NCBI GenBank assembly: GCA_011037195.1
Contig: JAAEAF010000095.1
Span: 95,541-159,540, forward strand
Direction of reading: 5' to 3'
Origin: Triatoma infestans
Taxonomy: Eukaryota; Arthropoda; Insecta; Hemiptera; Reduviidae
Length of the DNA: 64,000 nucleotides
Below the pieces are notes generated by a model. It was not told the origin of the DNA, ran no database searches, and saw only the letters and a list, made by a program, of their open reading frames with translations. Position 1 is the stretch's first letter. The number at the start of each line of letters is the position of its first letter. Positions 12,300 to 24,893 of this stretch are shown in pieces. The translations under genes were made by a program, and so were the position numbers.

Positions 12300-12590
12300 C
12301 TTGTATGGTTCTCATGATGTAGAGTACAATAACTGAACGAAAACTTAGTGCTAATATCCAGGTAAGTATATAGGTCGGCCCTGTGATCCATAGCATTAAT
12401 TTCCGGCCCCATAAGTCTACTAGAAAACCAGCCGGTATCGGTGTAAATAGATTACCGACTTCAATTAGTGCAACAACCCAGGAGCCTTGGTCGGCCGTTA
12501 ATGGTATAATACTTGTCGGTTGCTCTAATCTGTACAGCAGCGGTGTGATCCATGTGTATGTACTTCCGGCGCAGAATATCGATAATGAAC
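12300..12590 (-). CDS. Tret1-like: Tret1-like sugar transporter gene 2, N-terminal-half exon
   Basis: This internal exon encodes GSLSIFCAGSTYTWITPLLY (end of TM1 region), SWVVALIEVGNLFTPIPAGF (TM2), VDLWGRKLMLW (the loop 2-3 'GRK' signature of MFS sugar porters), TM3, and ends in YIMRTIQG. Acceptor is TTGATTACAG at the 12590 side and donor is CAAG|GTAAAC at 12299. It starts by finishing a codon with two bases and ends after one base, which matches the 7088..7275 exon in frame. It spans a position (D-L-W-G-R-K) where gene 1 has an intron, so the two genes differ in structure. The upstream exon with the start codon was not found. Substrate is uncertain: Tret1-like proteins include trehalose, glucose and general hexose facilitators. 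Confidence 0.9.
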
Positions 12591-12714
12591 CTGTAATCAA
12601 ACTGTATTATTATTTAAGTATTTAATTAACTTCCTTTTTTTTTGTGTTTTGTTAGTTTTCTTAAGTAGTTGTTTTTTTTTTGGTAGAATTATCTTTTAGG
12701 TGAAAAAGAGATAT

Positions 12715-12985
12715 ACTTTCTTCTTTCACATTGTTTTTACTTTCTCTTAGCTGCGATCTTTTTAAATTTTCAACATTGAGTTTTTACCGGAAATTCACGT
12801 TTTGCGGCCGAAAAAATGGTTTTTAAAAATTGGTTTGTGAGAGTGGTATCTGTGTGTGTGTGTATGTGAGAGAGAGAGAGAGAGAGAGTTTGTGTACGGT
12901 GTGTGTGAACAAAATATCTCCAAATCACAAAATCACAGGATACTCAAACTTGGTATGACGCTTAGTTACTACCACCGCATCTGGT
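12715..12985 (-). repeat. family K copy, 3' portion
   Basis: In reverse orientation: CTTTCTCTTAGCTGCGATC, then 'gagtttttaccggaaattcacg' and a (TG)n(AG)n microsatellite at 12850-12888. This mirrors the CA tract and 3' end of the reference copy at 5.9-6.1 kb. It stops where a LINE-I remnant begins and resumes near 13890. Confidence 0.65.
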
Positions 12986-13890
12986 TATTATTATTTATTT
13001 GTCTTTGAGGAGGGACCAAAAGCTACGCTATCCAAAGCCCCAACGGGCCCATATTGCTACCCTAAGAAAAACAACCACAAACCGGGTCTAGAACAAATAT
13101 TCAGACTCGTGTCTAATCCAGCTAAGATTTACAGCAGTCCGAAAAAATCGGACACTAACCTTAAAGGGAAATAGCCTAACCTCTTACACAGATAGCTTGT
13201 TCCGACCAATGGACCTGAACCTAATTTCCTCACAACCCAAGCAATCTGTAAAAAGATGGATAGATGTTTCCTCCTCTGTCTCACAGACTCTACAAATGGA
13301 TCCGGCATGAGTCCCATTGCATAGAGATGTTTCTTAACGTCTCACAAATAGCCTTGTACGGACCCTCGATGAGCATCTTAGACTGCCAACAACCAACTCT
13401 GCTTATCCATAAGGTTGAATGCTGTGAAGCTATCCTTAACTGGAAGCCTCACAGAACTGAAAAATATGCCAAAAGAAACGCCAACAGCAGGCTCGGGACC
13501 AATGAAAAGGAGAGAGGCACCTAATTTAGTCCTCATTCCTAAATATTCCCTTATGATTTGGTATGACCAGACTAGAAGCATATCCTTCAAATAAGAAAGC
13601 TCTTCTAGCCTTTTAGAACATTCTAGCACCAACCTGGAAGTGAAGACACATGAACTGAGCGCCTTCAGCGCAGCCTGACTGTCTGAGCAGATAAAAATAC
13701 TTTCTCATCCAAGATACAATTAAGAATAGCATAATCAGTCTGAAAATTGTGGCCCATTCACCAAGAGATACCGCCAAGTGATCTCTCGTCTCAAAATAGA
13801 CGGCAGCTCCAGACCTAACATCGTCCAGACCAGACGGACCCAATCTTAACCAATTTTCCCTAGAAAGTAATCTGACACTGTAAGAATGTT
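12986..13890 (-). pseudogene. LINE-I remnant: RNase H, C-terminal Cys motif and 3' UTR
   Basis: On the minus strand broken frames read LDDVRSGAAVYFETRDHLAV then SLGEWATIF (start of RNase H), VLECSKRLEELSYLKDMLLV, GASLLFIGPEPAVGVS (end of RNase H), and MGLMPDPFVESVRQRRKHLS, a worn form of the C-terminal 'MGL-PD-FCRVC-EEET-H' segment that is better preserved at 32752. A 3' UTR (13010-13110) matches 32960-33060. Several frameshifts and stops make it non-functional. It sits inside a family K copy, so it probably inserted there. Confidence 0.7.
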
Positions 13891-15095
13891 CGAAAACAAA
13901 AGTTTTCAACATTCTATCAGAAGAAAAACTGCATATGGTACTATAAAGTTTTACATCCGTCAACTGGAAGAGCAATTTGATGAATGTTTTTTTCAGTTTT
14001 TCCTGAATTTCTGAGAAAATGGTTCCAATGAGTTTCTCTAAACTTAGTAACAGTTTATATATGTCAATATCTATCACTTTTCTTTAAAACATTTTCTTGG
14101 AAAAATGAATTTTTGAGAGGTACCTCAAATTGAATTTATGGGAAAGTACCTCTTCAGTATCTGGAATGTATGTTAACCGGAAGTGCGATTTTCAGAATAG
14201 GGTTTTTTGTGATTTTTGGGTGGGGGGGGGGGAGAATTTTCTGGAAACCGAAAGTAACGATATCCTTTAAACTTGCAACGCTCATTGCAAAGATATGAAC
14301 TTATAATATTTAATTGCAGCAGTTCAAAAAAAAAAAAGAACTGATTTCTGGCATTTTTGGCAGTTGTGTGGCATTAAATTTCAAATGTTATTTGGGCTTG
14401 GTTCAATAGTGCGCTCTTCTGGCATATAATGTTTGCAGTCGTAATCTCTCAAACGGTAAAACCATTTAATCGAGTGGAGTTTTCAACTATTTTTTGCGAA
14501 TTTCTAGCAAAATGGCTTCCATGGTATTCTTTAAACGTTCCATCATATTTTATCCAAAAGCAGATTTATCAATTTTTATTTGAAAATGTTTTTGGGATAC
14601 TTTTATTTTCGTTTTTAGAGGGTTCTCGAATCTACTTCAATAGATCATTCAGTTTTAAGACCTGAGGGAATGAAGTTATTGAGAATTAAGTATATTAATA
14701 AAACTTTTAAGTTTTGAAGGAAATTGATTGGGTGACATTAAGTATGAATTTCTTAATCATTTTTTTTTTTCAGTTTTCCCGGACTTTCTCGATAACATCA
14801 CAAACGGTTTTCTTTAAACTTGCTATATTAACTATTCATTTATAGATCTTATCACTTTTATTTCTCGTATTTTTCCCAGGAAAACTGTTTTTTTTAGAAG
14901 AATGCCAAGAGGGGCGGTGGGGACATCACTTTATCTTCTCAAATCCTCTAGTGAAGGCACTCCCAGGATAGGATATAATATTGAAGACTACTAAATATTA
15001 GTAAACATACCAACATTGAAGACAAATTTATTATATGTTGTTTTATTTGTTATTTGTTTAAAACTAGAAGAATTACCGTAGTAAGAGAAAGCGGA
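13891..15095 (-). repeat. family K copy, remaining internal units
   Basis: Continues the copy interrupted at 12985. It holds about three reverse-oriented internal units, with AACCGGAAGTG near 14172, repeated 'cagttttcc...' and 'tttctttaaacttg' blocks, a poly-G run at 14220-14232 corresponding to the C-run cluster, and a terminal AGTAAGAGAAAG near 15080. The 78-codon open frame at 14429 falls inside this repeat and is not a gene. Confidence 0.6.
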
Positions 15096-16229
15096 GGGGG
15101 GGGCTTCGTTTATTTTTAAATATTGTGTTTAGAACAGTGCATCAACAAAAGGCCGTAAGATTCCGTTGACCTATTTTGTTGTAATGTTTGTAAAGATAAT
15201 ATGTGAATATATTTCTTAAGATATTAGATAAAACAAACTTCAGAAACATCAATGTTGAAGTATAAATGCTGTAATAATAACCGTATTATATATTTATATT
15301 GAAAAGATAACATAAGTTTTGTAAATTAAGAATTGTGTAAACAAAATATACACAAAATGAATCATTAGAATTAAATTAACATAAAGCATATTTACGTCAC
15401 CTAACCAATTATAATTATGTAGTCAAACAATCTGGTCAGATTATTTAGCAGCATGTCAAATTCTCTCTCCCACTCTATCTCTCTCTGTTACTAGACGACT
15501 TCAAACAATTATATAAGAACAAGATATTGACATGGCAGTAGACTGATAATTTAATTACTATATAAACAGAAAACTGTTTTTGTTTTTTTATAGAATTTAA
15601 ATAACAAGTTTACGGTAATGATATGAAATTTTTCATTTTTCATTTCTATGTAATCGTATTTAGAAACCAACCAAAGGAGTGATGTAATCATTTTTATGAT
15701 CATGCAAGAGATGCATGATTTTGTTTTTTTGCTTTGAACAATGATTCTGCCATAACCGAAAATCGGGATTTTTATCAACTAGAACGGTGAATATAATCAA
15801 CTTTTTCACAGACGATTCGAGACAAGAGCAGATTGGATTTCTGGTACAGATATCTGGATTCAAGGTGATACAAGCAATATTTGCTGTTTTGACAGGCTTA
15901 CCTGTGTTATAAGCGATACGGTTGATGACATAGTAGTGGCTGAGAAATATTGGGAAAGATCACGAGGAAGGGTTACAACTGAAGTTTACATCTGACTTTA
16001 AATATTTTCTAATAATCAACCAGCTCTGGAAGCGCTACAGACCTTAGCGCTACTCTATTTGTTTTCAAATCTTGAAAGAGATTATAGAGGACTCCTAGCC
16101 ATCTCAAGAGAGAACAGTTGACGGGAAAAAATCTAGATCTCAGGACATACAGGCAAATGAGAGAGCTCATAAGTTTGGGCATGATTATATTGCAGAGAAC
16201 CATTAATAAAAAACATATTTGAATTTTAA
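15096..16229. other. unassigned AT-rich DNA
   Basis: Several 60-75 codon open frames on the minus strand (15551-15863 and 16009-16203) have no recognisable family, splice context or repeat support. A CT-rich patch ('tctctctcccactctatctc') lies near 15463-15487. Confidence 0.45.
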
Positions 16230-16925
16230 CGTCTCACATTCCTGAAAATCACCAAAAATCTATATTCAGATAAAAATATTTCAAATAAAAGTAATACGTT
16301 TCTATCTATGCAGCAAGCAGCGATCCAAGTTTAAAGAAAATCTTGGTAACCGTTTACGAGAAAATGATCAACAACTTAAAAGCATGTTCTGCAAATATCT
16401 CAATTCCAGTTAATCGATTTTCTTCAAATTTGGAATTCTACCAATGCTTCTGTATAATAATATTATATACTAGTACTTAGTATAACCATACATTGTACTG
16501 AAAAAAGCATAACGCTACTTGTCCCCCAGAACCTCCAAAAGTCAATTTTCCCGGGCAAATGTTTCAAATAAAAGTGAAAGGTATTAATGTGTGTACATAG
16601 TATACAAAGTTTGAAGAAAATCGTTTGGGCTGTTTTTGAGAAAATACTGGTAAAGTCGCATTTCCGGTTGATGGATTTCGCCCTAAATCTTCGTGTCTGA
16701 TGCAGTGGTAGTGTCTGAATAGTATACCCAATTTCGAGATTGCTTGTGACTTTTCATTTTTCAGGTATTGTGTTAAAACACTCACACACACACACAATAC
16801 ACATACAGACCATTTTTTCGTGTTCAAGGGACCCCCAAACATCCGGTGAAAACTCAATTTCGGAAATCTGTCTCGATCGCAATACTTCCTCTTACTTCCT
16901 AGAGGAAGGAGTAAGAGGAAGTAAA
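16230..16925 (+). repeat. family K copy
   Basis: Forward copy with two internal units ('atccaagtttaaagaaaatc' at ~16330 and 'caaagtttgaagaaaatcg' at ~16602), ATTTCCGGTTGATGG at 16661, a short (CA)n at 16780-16797, 'atccggtgaaaactcaatttcgg' and a terminal CTTCCTCTTACTTCC/GGAGTAAGAGGAAGT pair at 16885-16922. The first ~150 bp of the reference copy is missing. Confidence 0.65.
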
Positions 16926-19261
16926 AAAAAACAAATCTAATTGAAGTTGATTCAGTTTGACAAGAGTGCGACTTGATTATTATACATTTAGAAAAAAATT
17001 TTATCTTAAAAACATAAAATAAGATAAACAGGTATTTTTTTATGAATCATTTTCGATCTATTATCATATTTTAAATTATGACATTAAAATGATGAATTCA
17101 TGTGTAAATAATGATTTCATTGAACTACTATAATCCAATTATCAGATGTTCTTGAGAAATAAAATTAATAACATAGAATAATTTGAGATACCATTGTTAT
17201 TATTATGATTTCAGTTGTTGTAATATTGGTACGTAATGTAACTCACGTAATAATATTCAAGTGTTACAATTACACAATCGACTGGTCAAAAAGAATTAAA
17301 TTTTACATTGTTACATATTTTTGCCTTATTGGCTTCTACGTTATAAATATTACCTGGATGTGACTAAATTTGTAGTTGACCAGGTAGTGTATCTATCTAT
17401 TCCAAAATGTTTCCAATAAAAGTGATCGGCTTATACAGGCTGTCGCAACGATAATACAAAACGCTTAACTTGAAGACAAAAAGTAATGTTAATTATTTTT
17501 TTGATTGCCCCGAAATCGCAGAATTTGTTTTCTTATTTCAAAAGGAACATAGTAATTTTTTTATCAGATTTAAATTTTAGATTTTTGATTTAACGAATAA
17601 AAATTATTAATATTATTAGGTGTTAATAAAATTACCTTTTTATGGAAATAGTTGTCCAATCATTATTTAAATGGGCCCATCATTGTTTAAAAAAGCCCAC
17701 GCTCTTAAACGCCATTCAATTTTAGTTGCTGCAGCAGCAGATGGTCCTATATACCTCCGAAATACTATCCTGTAGTTGTAAAACTAGTTATCGGATGTAG
17801 GTCTCTGCGGTTTTTAAGTAACCCCATTTAAGGAAATAATCATTAGAGTTAAATCAGGCAAACAAATTGGATCACAATTATCGACCTACCTTTCAGTAAA
17901 TTAGCAATTTAAATATTGATTTACATTTAGCGAATTTTCAATCGTTTAACTAAAATCACATGCGGTAGAGAACTCCTCTTAAATAATTGGCAAATTGTTT
18001 CTCCAAAGATTGAGAAATAGTTAAATTGTTTGGCGATTTCCAATAAAGAATATCGGGTCCATTACTCGTGAATTCTAATTCGTTCATATTCTAAAACACC
18101 ATCTAAAAATATCACCGTTATTACGAACTTAGTTTCATCAGCTCATGGAACAATTGATAAGATATCTGCAATTTTAGCACTCATAATATTCTATTTTATA
18201 AATAAAAAAAATAAAAATTTAAATGACCGACATAATAAACTTCTTTTCATTCTGTAACTTTTAAAAATATAAATTTTTAATACCAATCAAATTGTTGTCG
18301 TTTGCAAATCCTAATGTTTTCGCAGCTTGTCTGAGAGTGGTGCGTTAGCATATTCAGCAAAAAATGGAGTAAAATATCTAATTCCGTATCATTTGTTCTC
18401 ACCTTCCTGTATTGTAAACAATACTTTGAAACAATATTGTAAAAAATATTTTGACAGTTTTACAAGCGGCATGAAATTTACATTTCAAACGTTTTGAACA
18501 TTAAGAAATATGGATTTACTCGATTCGGATATATTTCACAGCGCACGAACGCGCAGCTTAGGACTTACCTCTCTACCGCATTCTATAAAGGTGTCATAAT
18601 GTCAGTTTTTTTTTGTTATTCGCTAAATCTAGGCATATTATTTCTGTTTTGGAAGTAAGTGTTTCTAATAATAACAAAATTATTTTAAAATCAGCACATA
18701 AAAACGAAGTTTCAAAGGCAGAAATATCACACGGTAATCTAAGGATTCATATGACAATGAAAAAAGACAATTAACAAAAAAAATTATAAATATTGTATGT
18801 GGAAGCATAAGTACAAAATGTGATGTGTAAATAAGGACTTTTATCTGAATTTGAATATACGATATCTGATCATCTTCGTATGTACGATATATTTATATTT
18901 AGTATACACGTAATCTTGCATCATCATATTTTATCAAATTTCTTATTATTTCACTTCTAACAACAAGTTTGTTTACAAAATTAAGAGAAATTAAATACGT
19001 GCGTAGAAAGGGTGGGAGAGAGAAAAGTATCTTCAAAACCAAAATGAATATAGCATGAGTAATAATATTATTTCAATTACATTGAATTTGATAGCAATTT
19101 TCATGAGAAAATATAAATCTAATTTTTAAATTTGCAAAAAATTACTGAGTTTCATTAAAGAAAAAGAAAGTTAGTACCGGAATCAGCTATTTCGGAGCAC
19201 TTTAAAAGAATTTTGATGGCATTTGAAAATTGCTATATTTTTTTTATGTTTAGATTTCAAT
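16926..19261. other. AT-rich DNA, nothing recognised
   Basis: No coding segment or recognised repeat. A 'tatacaggctgtcgcaacg' phrase at ~17434 resembles the terminal motif of other elements in the window but has no partner nearby. Confidence 0.5.
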
Positions 19262-19320
19262 AGCGGAATAATATTACACTGCAACCTGAAAGATCTGCTG
19301 TGCCTTCGGGACCACCATTT
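19262..19320 (-). mobile_element. SINE-1 tail fragment, type B
   Basis: The phrase 'ttacactgcaacctgaaagatctgctgtgcc' matches the type B tail at 28139-28175 in the same orientation. The tRNA-like head and body are absent. Confidence 0.5.
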
Positions 19321-19339
19321 TTGTGGCCAGCTCAACTAA

Positions 19340-19433
19340 ACATTGTATATTTGCAAATTTTAAAGAAAATTTCTGGATTAAATTGTATTATATTAGAGTA
19401 AGAGAAAATCGTGTGAGTGTTTCACACTGGATT
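19340..19433 (-). repeat. family K 5' end fragment
   Basis: Reverse-oriented terminus: AGAGTAAGAGAAAATCGTGT followed by 'gagtgtttcacactggattt', as at 7620-7660. Confidence 0.6.
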
Positions 19434-19849
19434 TATATTTTTGCAACAATGAAAAAGTGAGTAAATTGGCCTTGTGAGTTTCTATAAATTCTACGAGTAT
19501 ATAATTTTTTCACTGTTTTATAAGAAACCATTTCCGTTAATAATGAAACGAATTATATTACGTTCAGAGCTATAATATGTTTAAATTGCTATAAATATTT
19601 AATCAAATAACTGAAAACGTTTTTTTTTTTAAATATTACATAAATCATAAAATCCAGATTGATTATTCACTAAAAAAAAAAAATCCATTCGAGGATTTTT
19701 GTCATATTTAAGAAAAAAGAAAATGTAAATCTTCAAACATTGTAGTTTTCGCTACAAATTGGAATTGTTTTTATTTGAACTTACACAAAACAAAATTTTA
19801 TGATTGTCAAACTTTCAAAATTGAATTTTCGACCGAAATATATGTTTTT

Positions 19850-20335
19850 TTGAACTGTCCTCAATAAGGAAGGAATAATTTGAAATATTTTCGAGTAAAA
19901 TTAAATTTTGGAGGAAACTGGGGGAAATTGCGACATCAGACTTTCCAAAATACCTAGTTTGAATCGGTTAACCGGAAGTGTAGGTTTTTTTTTGGTTTTT
20001 TTTTTTAGGAAGGAGGAAGTTTTGGATTTCGTAATTTTTTAGAAATAGGCTCCACAGATTTTCCTACATCTTGATATATAATTTGCACCATACATATGTG
20101 CAGTTTGAATAATTTTTCTGTAAAAATTTAATTTAGGGAGTTTCTGGGGGTGGGGGCAGGATATAAGTTCTTGTCTAATGTGTGAATTAGTAAAATTAGT
20201 GTTCCCCCCCTAACTAGTGAGAGTTTAAGTGAACTAAAATTTACTAAAAATTCTGATTTTTTTTGGAAGTATGTCAATCAAAACATTGAGATTTGCGATA
20301 AGAAAGAGTCGCGTGTATGTTTCTCGTTTGTCACT
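19850..20335 (-). repeat. family K copy, partial
   Basis: Reverse copy with GGTTAACCGGAAGTG at 19967, a G-run cluster at 20145-20158 (counterpart of the C-runs at 5356) and a degraded terminus 'ataagaaagagtcgcgtgtatgtttctc' at 20298-20325. The microsatellite half is absent. Confidence 0.55.
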
Positions 20336-20760
20336 AGTATTTTTATGATTTAATTATGGCTAGTTAACATTCCTGGGATTTTTTTTTTTATAGAAACACT
20401 TAATTTTACTTTATAATTAGTTAATAAAGGGAATGTCATTAAGTTAACTTCGTGGTAGGCCAGGTGTGACTTCAATAGTTGTGAAAGTACAAGAATGTTG
20501 CAGAGAAGAACGGAGACTTCTGTTGGTATGAGAGATTGCTTGAGGGGGTAGCAACCCAAATAGGTGCACACATCAACTTAGCTTCTCAAGTGCTTTCTGT
20601 TAACTATAAAGTGTTGTACTATAGTTGGGTAGCCACACAACACACACACATACATGTAAACAGGGTATTTCGCATGTAAATAATTGATTTCTTAAACTGG
20701 ACCAAACTTTTGATAAAAAATAATTTAATGGTTTAACCTAATTATATTTTTGTTTCATCA

Positions 20761-20941
20761 GAGATATTTTCCGTGGATAGCTTGCTTCATTTTGGGCGTT
20801 CGCCCATCATCAGTGTATCAACTGTATTTGCTCTGTGCTAGTTTGTTATTACACTATTCAACAAAAACATCCTTATGATGGGCAAACGCCGAAACCGGTC
20901 GATTACCCCAAAATGAAGCAGGCTATCATGGAAAATGTCTC
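20761..20941. mobile_element. small foldback element
   Basis: The arms at 20761-20797 (GAGATATTTTCCGTGGATAG and 'cttgcttcattttggg') and 20906-20941 ('cccaaaatgaagcaggctat' and CATGGAAAATGTCTC) are imperfect inverted repeats of ~36 bp. The inner part carries 'gaaaccggtcgatta' next to 'gatgggcaaacgcc'. A related single-armed copy lies at 33134-33273. It has no coding capacity. Open frames crossing it (20835 plus, 21047 minus) are incidental. Confidence 0.65.
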
Positions 20942-21433
20942 CGATGCTTTCCAGCTCAGCGGAACCAACCGCCACAACTATATATTTTTGTTATTTGGAC
21001 GCTTTATTTCAGTTAACATATTACAGGCTTATTTGTCCGCGTCAACTTATAGGCAATCTCGTCCTGTAAGCAGCAGTACCATGCCCAGGTTACTCATTAT
21101 AGACGGCTGGCAGCCTAAAGTTGTGTGTGCTTTGCAAATACTTTTGCAAGGGCATAAATGTATTCTTAGGTAGCAAACAGATCGCAACCGAAATGTTCTA
21201 CACAGCAACTGTGATATAAGTATATGATATAAGTGTATAATATAAGTACCGGAAGATTTAATTGTAAGTAGTGTTGTTGAACTTGGGGAATCTGCAATGA
21301 CATCAAGATCACTTAAGCATAAAAGACTAACCCACATCCCCCCACGTGATTTACGAATTGAAACACAATTTGAAACATTTTACTGTTATAAAACACACTA
21401 TTTATTCTTTTTAATGAAGAAATTAGGTTAATT
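20942..21433. other. unassigned DNA
   Basis: No gene, RNA or repeat signature was recognised. The overlapping open frames on both strands have no family resemblance. Confidence 0.45.
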
Positions 21434-21990
21434 AGGTTACGATCAAAATTTAAAATTCGTTGCCATAATCATATTTTTATGTATGCAATAAAAATTTTTT
21501 GTTTAATCTTAACTGATCACTTAAAATATATTTATGTACATTTCATATGATAATATTAGGTTCATGATTCATTTTTTTTTTATATATATTTGATATGAAA
21601 TCTGATTAAATTAAATCTTAACGGATTATTGAACTTTTAAAATAAATATTTTTAATTTTGTCCAAAATAATTAATTAATTGATAATCCACTTATTAATGA
21701 AAGCGACAATGAAGAAAATAGCTCAACGTTAATGATTTAAAATTTGTGGCAATAATTGTATTTTTATGTGTGCAAAAAAAGTTTTTTTAAAAATCTCAAC
21801 TGATCATTTAAAATATATTTATAATTCAAATGACAATGATTATGTTAATGATTCATTTTTTTTTTTAATTTTTGATATGAAATCTGAATAAATTAAATCT
21901 TAACGGATTATTGAACTTTTAAAATAAATATTTTTAATTTGACCAAAATAATTAATTAATTGATAATCCACTTACTAATGAAAGCGGCAG
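21434..21990. repeat. diverged two-copy tandem repeat, period ~281 bp
   Basis: Two adjacent AT-rich units share many phrases in order: 'aaattaaatcttaacggatt' (21612 and 21892), 'attaattaattgataatcca' (21670 and 21951) and 'taatgaaagcg'. Spacing between matching phrases is 280-288 bp. No coding content. Confidence 0.75.
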
Positions 21991-22539
21991 CCGCTTGCCT
22001 TATAAGACTGTTATGGTAAAACATGTTCGAGCTCCACCATGCCTCTCTCTGCCAGAGATCGACTGAGACTAGTTCCTGACGCTGAGCTTATTGAATACTC
22101 TTCGGTCCATTATCTCTTCAAGGCCACTCCCTACACACCTTCCTTACGCTTCTCAATGTTTTCTCATTCAGCACTCTATCTTGTCAGATAAACTACCTTA
22201 TTTGTACACTATTTAATTTAAATCTATGAACAAATATATATATAGACACAGTTTTCCTAATTATTTAATCTTATCTTATATATATGTGTGTATTTGATTG
22301 ACATATTTTTAATTTTTGATCAACTGATCTTCAACACAGTAATTTCATATTTTTTCCTTTTGAAAAACTTTTTTTGGCGTAACTGTATTAACAGGTGTTT
22401 GAATTCAAACCATCTTCAGAGAAACTAGAACGAACTGCGTGTTCATCATTTCAATTCTGATAACATCGCTCTTATGTAACTCTAATGTAATTTATGTAAC
22501 TCTTATGCAACTTATGTAACTCGCTTTAATGAATCAATT
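21991..22539. other. unassigned DNA
   Basis: Contains short reiterations of 'ttatgtaactc' at 22471-22520. No gene recognised. Confidence 0.45.
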
Positions 22540-24893
22540 TATTGATTTAAGAACAATCAATTTAATCTGGGAGAAACCTCAAAGATTATTGTTTGGGAAA
22601 CAGCAAGAACCTATTAAAAGTCAAGGCAGTTGTTTGCATCAGGGTCCAAGGTAGAGGAACCCTATAAAGCAGAAGAAATTATTCAATGCATGCAGTGCTA
22701 GCAGTACAGCCATAGCAAAACCTGCTGCAACATTCTCCAAGATGTGTAGAGTGTGGCTGGCTACCATTCATCCACCGAATGCACAAAGCCACGGGGCATT
22801 CCTCCAACCTGTGCGTGTACCAGGAAAGTAACAGCGCCAGCTATAAGGGCTACATACCACAAAAAGAACAACGCCCACATAGAAAATCTAGCGTTCAAAA
22901 TGGCTGCTACAGAATGCAAGTGCATCAACGACAAGAAACAATGCCTCTTCTTAAGCCTCCACTGTCACAGAAGGATGGTACACAACAGCTATCATCTCAG
23001 CCATCAACCAACTCACTAGCCTTCCTTCGCTAGAGTCTCGGGGCCACCCTAACTATCCATCCATCTCTACTGACATGACTACAGTACTAACCTCTTTCAT
23101 CTCTGAATTCTAATCACTCATCAATCCATTCATAATCTTCTTACCACACTTGTAACAGATCTCATTTTCCTTAACTACCAAATGAACACTCCTTCAATGA
23201 ATAATTCCCAGCATTTACTTGCAATTCTCCTCTTGAACGCAAACGTGAGGGTGAATTCTGAAGAGACGGACTGGACATTTTCTTACACGACAAACGTATT
23301 GGACTAAACTAACACACTTCACTGGACGTTTCTATTGCCACATAACAGATTATGTTATGTATTTCAGAGCAGACTACCCCTGTCCATGATGTGCAGCCAT
23401 TTTCATCCGTTGCCTTACTATTCAGTAACAGTTCTTAATAGAACAAACAAATGCTCTTCAACACATAACAGTGACACTGACATGACATATTCTCCTTCAA
23501 TGTGGCTACAGTACACTGTCCTCCTTCTTTCGAAAACTTGGGCCTTGATTCCTGACAAGTGGAGGCTACAATGATAAGCATCCGCAGTGGGGTTATCGAA
23601 CAGCTAATCCTGGAAGGCGTTTTCTGCTTAACGTTCTGACTAGCTCTAGCTATCATATTCTCCTGATCGACCAACATACTGGTCGACTTCTCTCTCTAAA
23701 CTTCGTTGTTTCTCAAACTTTCTCGTTAAGTACAGATATTTATACACTTACAAATCTTTCTTTATACCAGAGTTCTGTGCTTTTAGTCCTAACTGCGTCA
23801 CCTAAGACACTTCCTTCTCGACCATCTCTAATTACAGGATAGTGGACTTTGTTATAAAGTAAACTTAACTTATCCCTCTCCTTAAAAACAATAGTTGAAT
23901 TAGGCAAAGCAGTACATACCCTGACTAAAGCTATACAGACTTCTGCCTGGGAATCAAATACTTACTTACTTCCAAAGACGAATTCCAGAAGTATAACTAC
24001 CTGCTCAAATACGACTGCTAATTAGAGGAAAAAAGTTCGACTGATCTGGCAAAGGATATGTTACTGACAAAATTTAGTTACACTAATCATAATCATATCG
24101 TGGGGTTGTAGACGTGATTGCAACAGCATTAGAAAGAAAGCAGTATTGCTCTGATACATTTTTAAATATTTCTCAGGCTTTTGATAGTGTTAGGCATCTT
24201 GGGCTACTGTTCAAATTGAAAAAGTGTTTTCCTGTCTATTTACTTCCTCATTCTTCGTTCGTGTCTCTCAGAAAGATAGTTTCAAGACAGGAGCGGCACA
24301 ACGACCTCTCCTTTCTCACCATTGGGTGCTGGGGTGCCGCAGGGGATGATACTTAGTCCCTTCCTCTACACGATATACATATCAGACATACCCACAAGCC
24401 CTTCCATAAAACTTTGTACATATGCAGATGTCACAGTCATACTACACGCCTACACATTGAATCTACAGTTCAAAATGGCTGTACCATCAGTATCATATAA
24501 ACACTACATCAGTATCATATGAATTACAGACAGATCTATAGTCAATAAAACTTTGGCAAAAGTGTGGCGAATTAAATCAACATGCCACGTTGGGTCTTCT
24601 GCCCTCCTGTTTACTTCAACAGGTGATCTCTACCTGTTATAGATCTGGTGCACCCCTTGGACTCTTCATAGACAAGCGACTCACATGGAATCCACACACA
24701 AGACTTAAAAGAACAAGCAATGAGTTAAACGTGCCAAACTTCTTCAATTACTTACAGGATTGAAAAGACTTATATATACTACGATTCTCAAACCTATGTG
24801 GACTTATGGACTAGAACTGTGAGGTTCAGCAAACCTACAAACATACGAACAATTCAGACATTCCAATCCAAATAACTTCGACAAATAGTTGGA
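22540..24893 (+). pseudogene. decayed Jockey-like non-LTR retrotransposon
   Basis: A gag-like segment comes first (about 22650-23140). It shows zinc-knuckle remnants, with IQCMQC then QYSHSKTCC across a stop, and GYHSSTECTKPRG/PPTCA spread over two frames. Endonuclease-region debris follows. From 24114 a reverse-transcriptase segment reads ALERKQYCSDTFLNISQAFD, then GAGVPQGMILSPFLYTIYIS and KLCTYADVTVILHA. The catalytic YADD box reads YADV. Near 24660 LGLFIDKRLTWNPHTRLKR and near 24795 LWTYGLELWGSAN follow, typical of the region after the RT in Jockey elements. Multiple stops and frameshifts rule out function. The 3' part stops at a LINE-C remnant in the opposite orientation. Confidence 0.78.

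Noticed and set aside
13264..13524. 86-codon plus-strand frame
   Set aside because: It is antisense to the LINE-I RNase H/C-terminal remnant on the minus strand.
14429..14665. 78-codon plus-strand frame with hydrophobic residues
   Set aside because: It lies within reverse-oriented family K units. The same unit elsewhere has no open frame.
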